Below are positions 62,110 through 64,000 of a stretch of DNA of 64,000 nucleotides, in pieces. A program made the translations under genes and the position numbers. Source of the DNA: Populus alba (Eukaryota > Streptophyta > Magnoliopsida > Malpighiales > Salicaceae); NCBI RefSeq assembly GCF_005239225.2, contig NC_133300.1:14785875-14849874 (forward strand), in the 5' to 3' direction. The notes under the pieces are model-generated. The model did not search any database. It saw nothing but the letters and a program-made list of their open reading frames with translations, and was not told the DNA's origin. The stretch's first letter is position 1, and the number at the start of each line of letters is the position of its first letter.

Positions 62110-63346
62110 CTAAAGAAAAGGGATGTTAGTGTTGAGAAAAAAAAATAAAAATTCAAATCTTTTTCTATTAAGCGTTTTTTTTTTGTTGAGGTTTTTGCAT
62201 GGTCTGATTCTCATTTCAGACTACGAAAATGTTGGGATGAAAGAATTTTTTTCAACGGATGGAATGCTAACACGTGGAATGATATGGTCCAGATTTCATC
62301 TTGGACTGGGACGGTTTTGAGGGTTTTTTTCTGGGACACTTGGCCCGAAAACGAAAGAAAAGAAACCGGAAATTACGTGTTATTGGACTCTTTGTAATCA
62401 TTACTATATTACTGACCAGCGGTCGGGTCAAATCTTTCTTAAATATTAAAAAAGTATTCAAGTGTTATCAATATTTTAATTTTTCAGATGGAAAAAAATG
62501 ACTTTACAAGTTTAAAACTAACCGAAGATTAATTGAGAAATTTTTTTCAAGATGATGTATATTTTTTAATATTAAAATAATAATATATTGAATTGATTTA
62601 GATTAACTCGAGTTAAAATGTTAAATTCATGACTCGGGTTATGATAGTATGATAACTTTATAGAAAATAAATCAAAACAAATTAAAAAGTTTAATTTCTA
62701 ATTAATCAAATATTAAAAAATAAAAAAAAATCAATTAAAATAGAACTTGAAAAACAAATTGAGTTAACTTATTAAACCTGCAACTGAGTTATAATACTGA
62801 GATAACTTTCTCAATACGAGAGGCAAAGTCCAAGTTCCTGGCCCTTGTCCTCCATGAGATTAAGAATGGCAATCCTATGATTACAATATTCAATAAAGCT
62901 CTTGGAATGTTGCTTCCTCACAAATGGGTTACTACCCACCTTCATCTTCTTATAAAGGTTTCCTGCGATCCTCTTCCTCGTATGAATTCATAGATTAACA
63001 AATGCCTTTGCTTATCTGCCACAATATAATTACGAACATACAGAGATTCTGGTAATACAGCCTTCCTTACAGAGACAGCTGCTAAAGGACCAGGTTGAAA
63101 ATGGCAACTCAATATGGTTTCTTGGTTATTCAAATGACATTAGATGCATAAAAGTTTTCTCAGTTATTAATAAAAATGTTGGGATACATCAGCAGTGTTA
63201 ATTTCAAAAAGGTAAAAGGAAAGGTAGAACCCTTTTTTGATCAATTAGGCAATTCACCCGAGCTATACTGTGGGTATGATTCCTACTATGTTTTCTAAGC
63301 GACGCTTCGATAGCTAGAAAATTTCTTAGTGGGAACCCATGATTGA

Positions 63347-63381
<35 letters not shown>

Positions 63382-63400
63382 TATATTCAATAAAATAAAT
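62110..63400. other. MDH promoter and intergenic region
   Basis: AT-rich sequence up to about 62,820. A less AT-rich part with a plus-strand open stretch (about 62,810-62,990) encodes no family I recognise. An (AT)n tract lies at 63357-63382. Confidence 0.45.
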
Positions 63401-63401
63401 C

Positions 63402-63884
63402 CATCCCAATCCCTTGCAATGGCGTGAATGGAAAACTAAAGGCAGAGTTTTTCCAAGCCTTCAAGTGCTTTACATCAGAAAGTGTCCGAGCTTAACAACA
63501 CTGCCCAACGACCTTCCTTCTTTAGTGGAGCTTGAGATTGCAAAATGTAAGCTTCCCAATGTAAGCTTGAAAAAATGTAAGCTTAACAACACTATGGCTA
63601 ATGATTTTCATAAGTTACAGTTAGAGAAATTGTCTTCTGACTCACAGAGTCTCAGAGTCGATTCATTCCATGGCATCATCAATTTTATATGTCAGGAAAT
63701 TGAAGAGTGGGGTTATGCTTGCACTACTTTACAAAAAAATTGGCATTACTTGTTATCCCCTCGAGTTCTTCCCACTAAATCTTTTCCCTTTGTGGACCAG
63801 AGGAACCTCATGGTGATTGTTCCTTTTCTTCTTAAAACAATGTTTTCCTTTTCCATGGATTTCTCTTTACCTTGCTTATATTGA
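63402..63884 (+). pseudogene. Fragment of an NLR (CC-NBS-LRR) leucine-rich repeat region
   Basis: The open frame reads NPLQWREWKTKGRVFPSLQV, then LYIRKCPSLTTLPNDLPSLV and LEIAKCKLPNV. This is the irregular LRR pattern of RPP13-like CC-NBS-LRR resistance proteins, in which FPSLQ-L-I--CP-L repeats. No Met start, coiled coil or NB-ARC domain precedes it within the window. After about residue 90 the LRR register is lost, and the last 60 codons are unlike any LRR. Three ATGTAAGCTT-like units at 63546-63594 indicate local slippage. The best reading is a decayed fragment; an intact remainder beyond 64,000 is unlikely, because the upstream domains should lie to the left. Confidence 0.6.
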
Positions 63885-64000
63885 GATTCACTTTGATGCT
63901 TACGCTTCTTTCTTCTTCTACCTTGTGAAATAGAAACAACCATGTATATATTAATTAATTTTAGGTTTGTGATATGAATCACACGTGGAGTACATGTTGA

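Noticed and set aside
1..64000. CRISPR array, operon, phage or bacterial defence system
   Set aside because: Spliced plant genes throughout; the tandem repeats present lack regular spacers and no such protein families are seen.
1..64000. Known conserved plant microRNA sequences (miR156, 159, 166, 167, 172, 396)
   Set aside because: A by-eye scan found no match to the mature sequences I know; a hairpin scan was not possible.

Overview
This is nuclear DNA from a eudicot plant, most like a woody rosid of the Populus/Salix type. Genes are intron-rich with canonical GT-AG junctions. Intergenic DNA is very AT-rich and full of short MITE-like repeats, SINE-like relics and microsatellites. There are no bacterial or organellar signatures. 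The species is an inference from protein resemblance and repeat style; no search was run.

Layout, left to right: (1) 651-2208 (-), IMP3, an SSU-processome protein in four exons, with telo-boxes and a site II motif upstream. (2) 3380-4260, a 196-bp tandem duplication and an unresolved transcribed-looking stretch. (3) 8727-11475 (+), an RRT1-like rhamnogalacturonan I rhamnosyltransferase of the O-fucosyltransferase superfamily, eight exons. (4) 13.3-15.1 kb, a nest of related inverted-repeat elements. (5) 22635-26328 (+), a CRLK2-like receptor-like cytoplasmic kinase, seven coding exons. (6) 30904-32090, a probable non-autonomous Helitron. (7) 32631-34551 (-), a type II phosphatidylinositol 4-kinase gamma whose reading frame breaks between the ubiquitin-like and kinase parts; its leader intron carries SINE-like insertions and a 100-bp tandem duplication. 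(8) 41163-46237 (+), a second, very different O-fucosyltransferase-family protein, ten exons. (9) 48936-49130 (+), a possible small peptide gene with W-boxes. (10) 51824-55631 (+), a BIM-type bHLH transcription factor, seven exons. (11) 56921-58306 (-), a single-exon UDP-glycosyltransferase. (12) 59492-60715 (-), plastid NAD-malate dehydrogenase with a leader intron. (13) 63402-63884 (+), a fragment of an NLR leucine-rich repeat region.

The genes do not form a pathway; this is ordinary plant gene order. IMP3, RRT1-like and CRLK2-like are, from memory, neighbours in Arabidopsis (At5g15750, At5g15740, At5g15730), so the left third looks like a conserved microsyntenic block. For each spliced gene I joined exons by hand and checked that phases close and the total length is a multiple of three.

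I found no convincing new multi-gene system. The points most worth a second look are the PI4K gamma frame break, the unrecognised small ORF with a W-box-rich promoter, a possible alternative terminal exon in the second O-fucosyltransferase gene, and the Helitron candidate.
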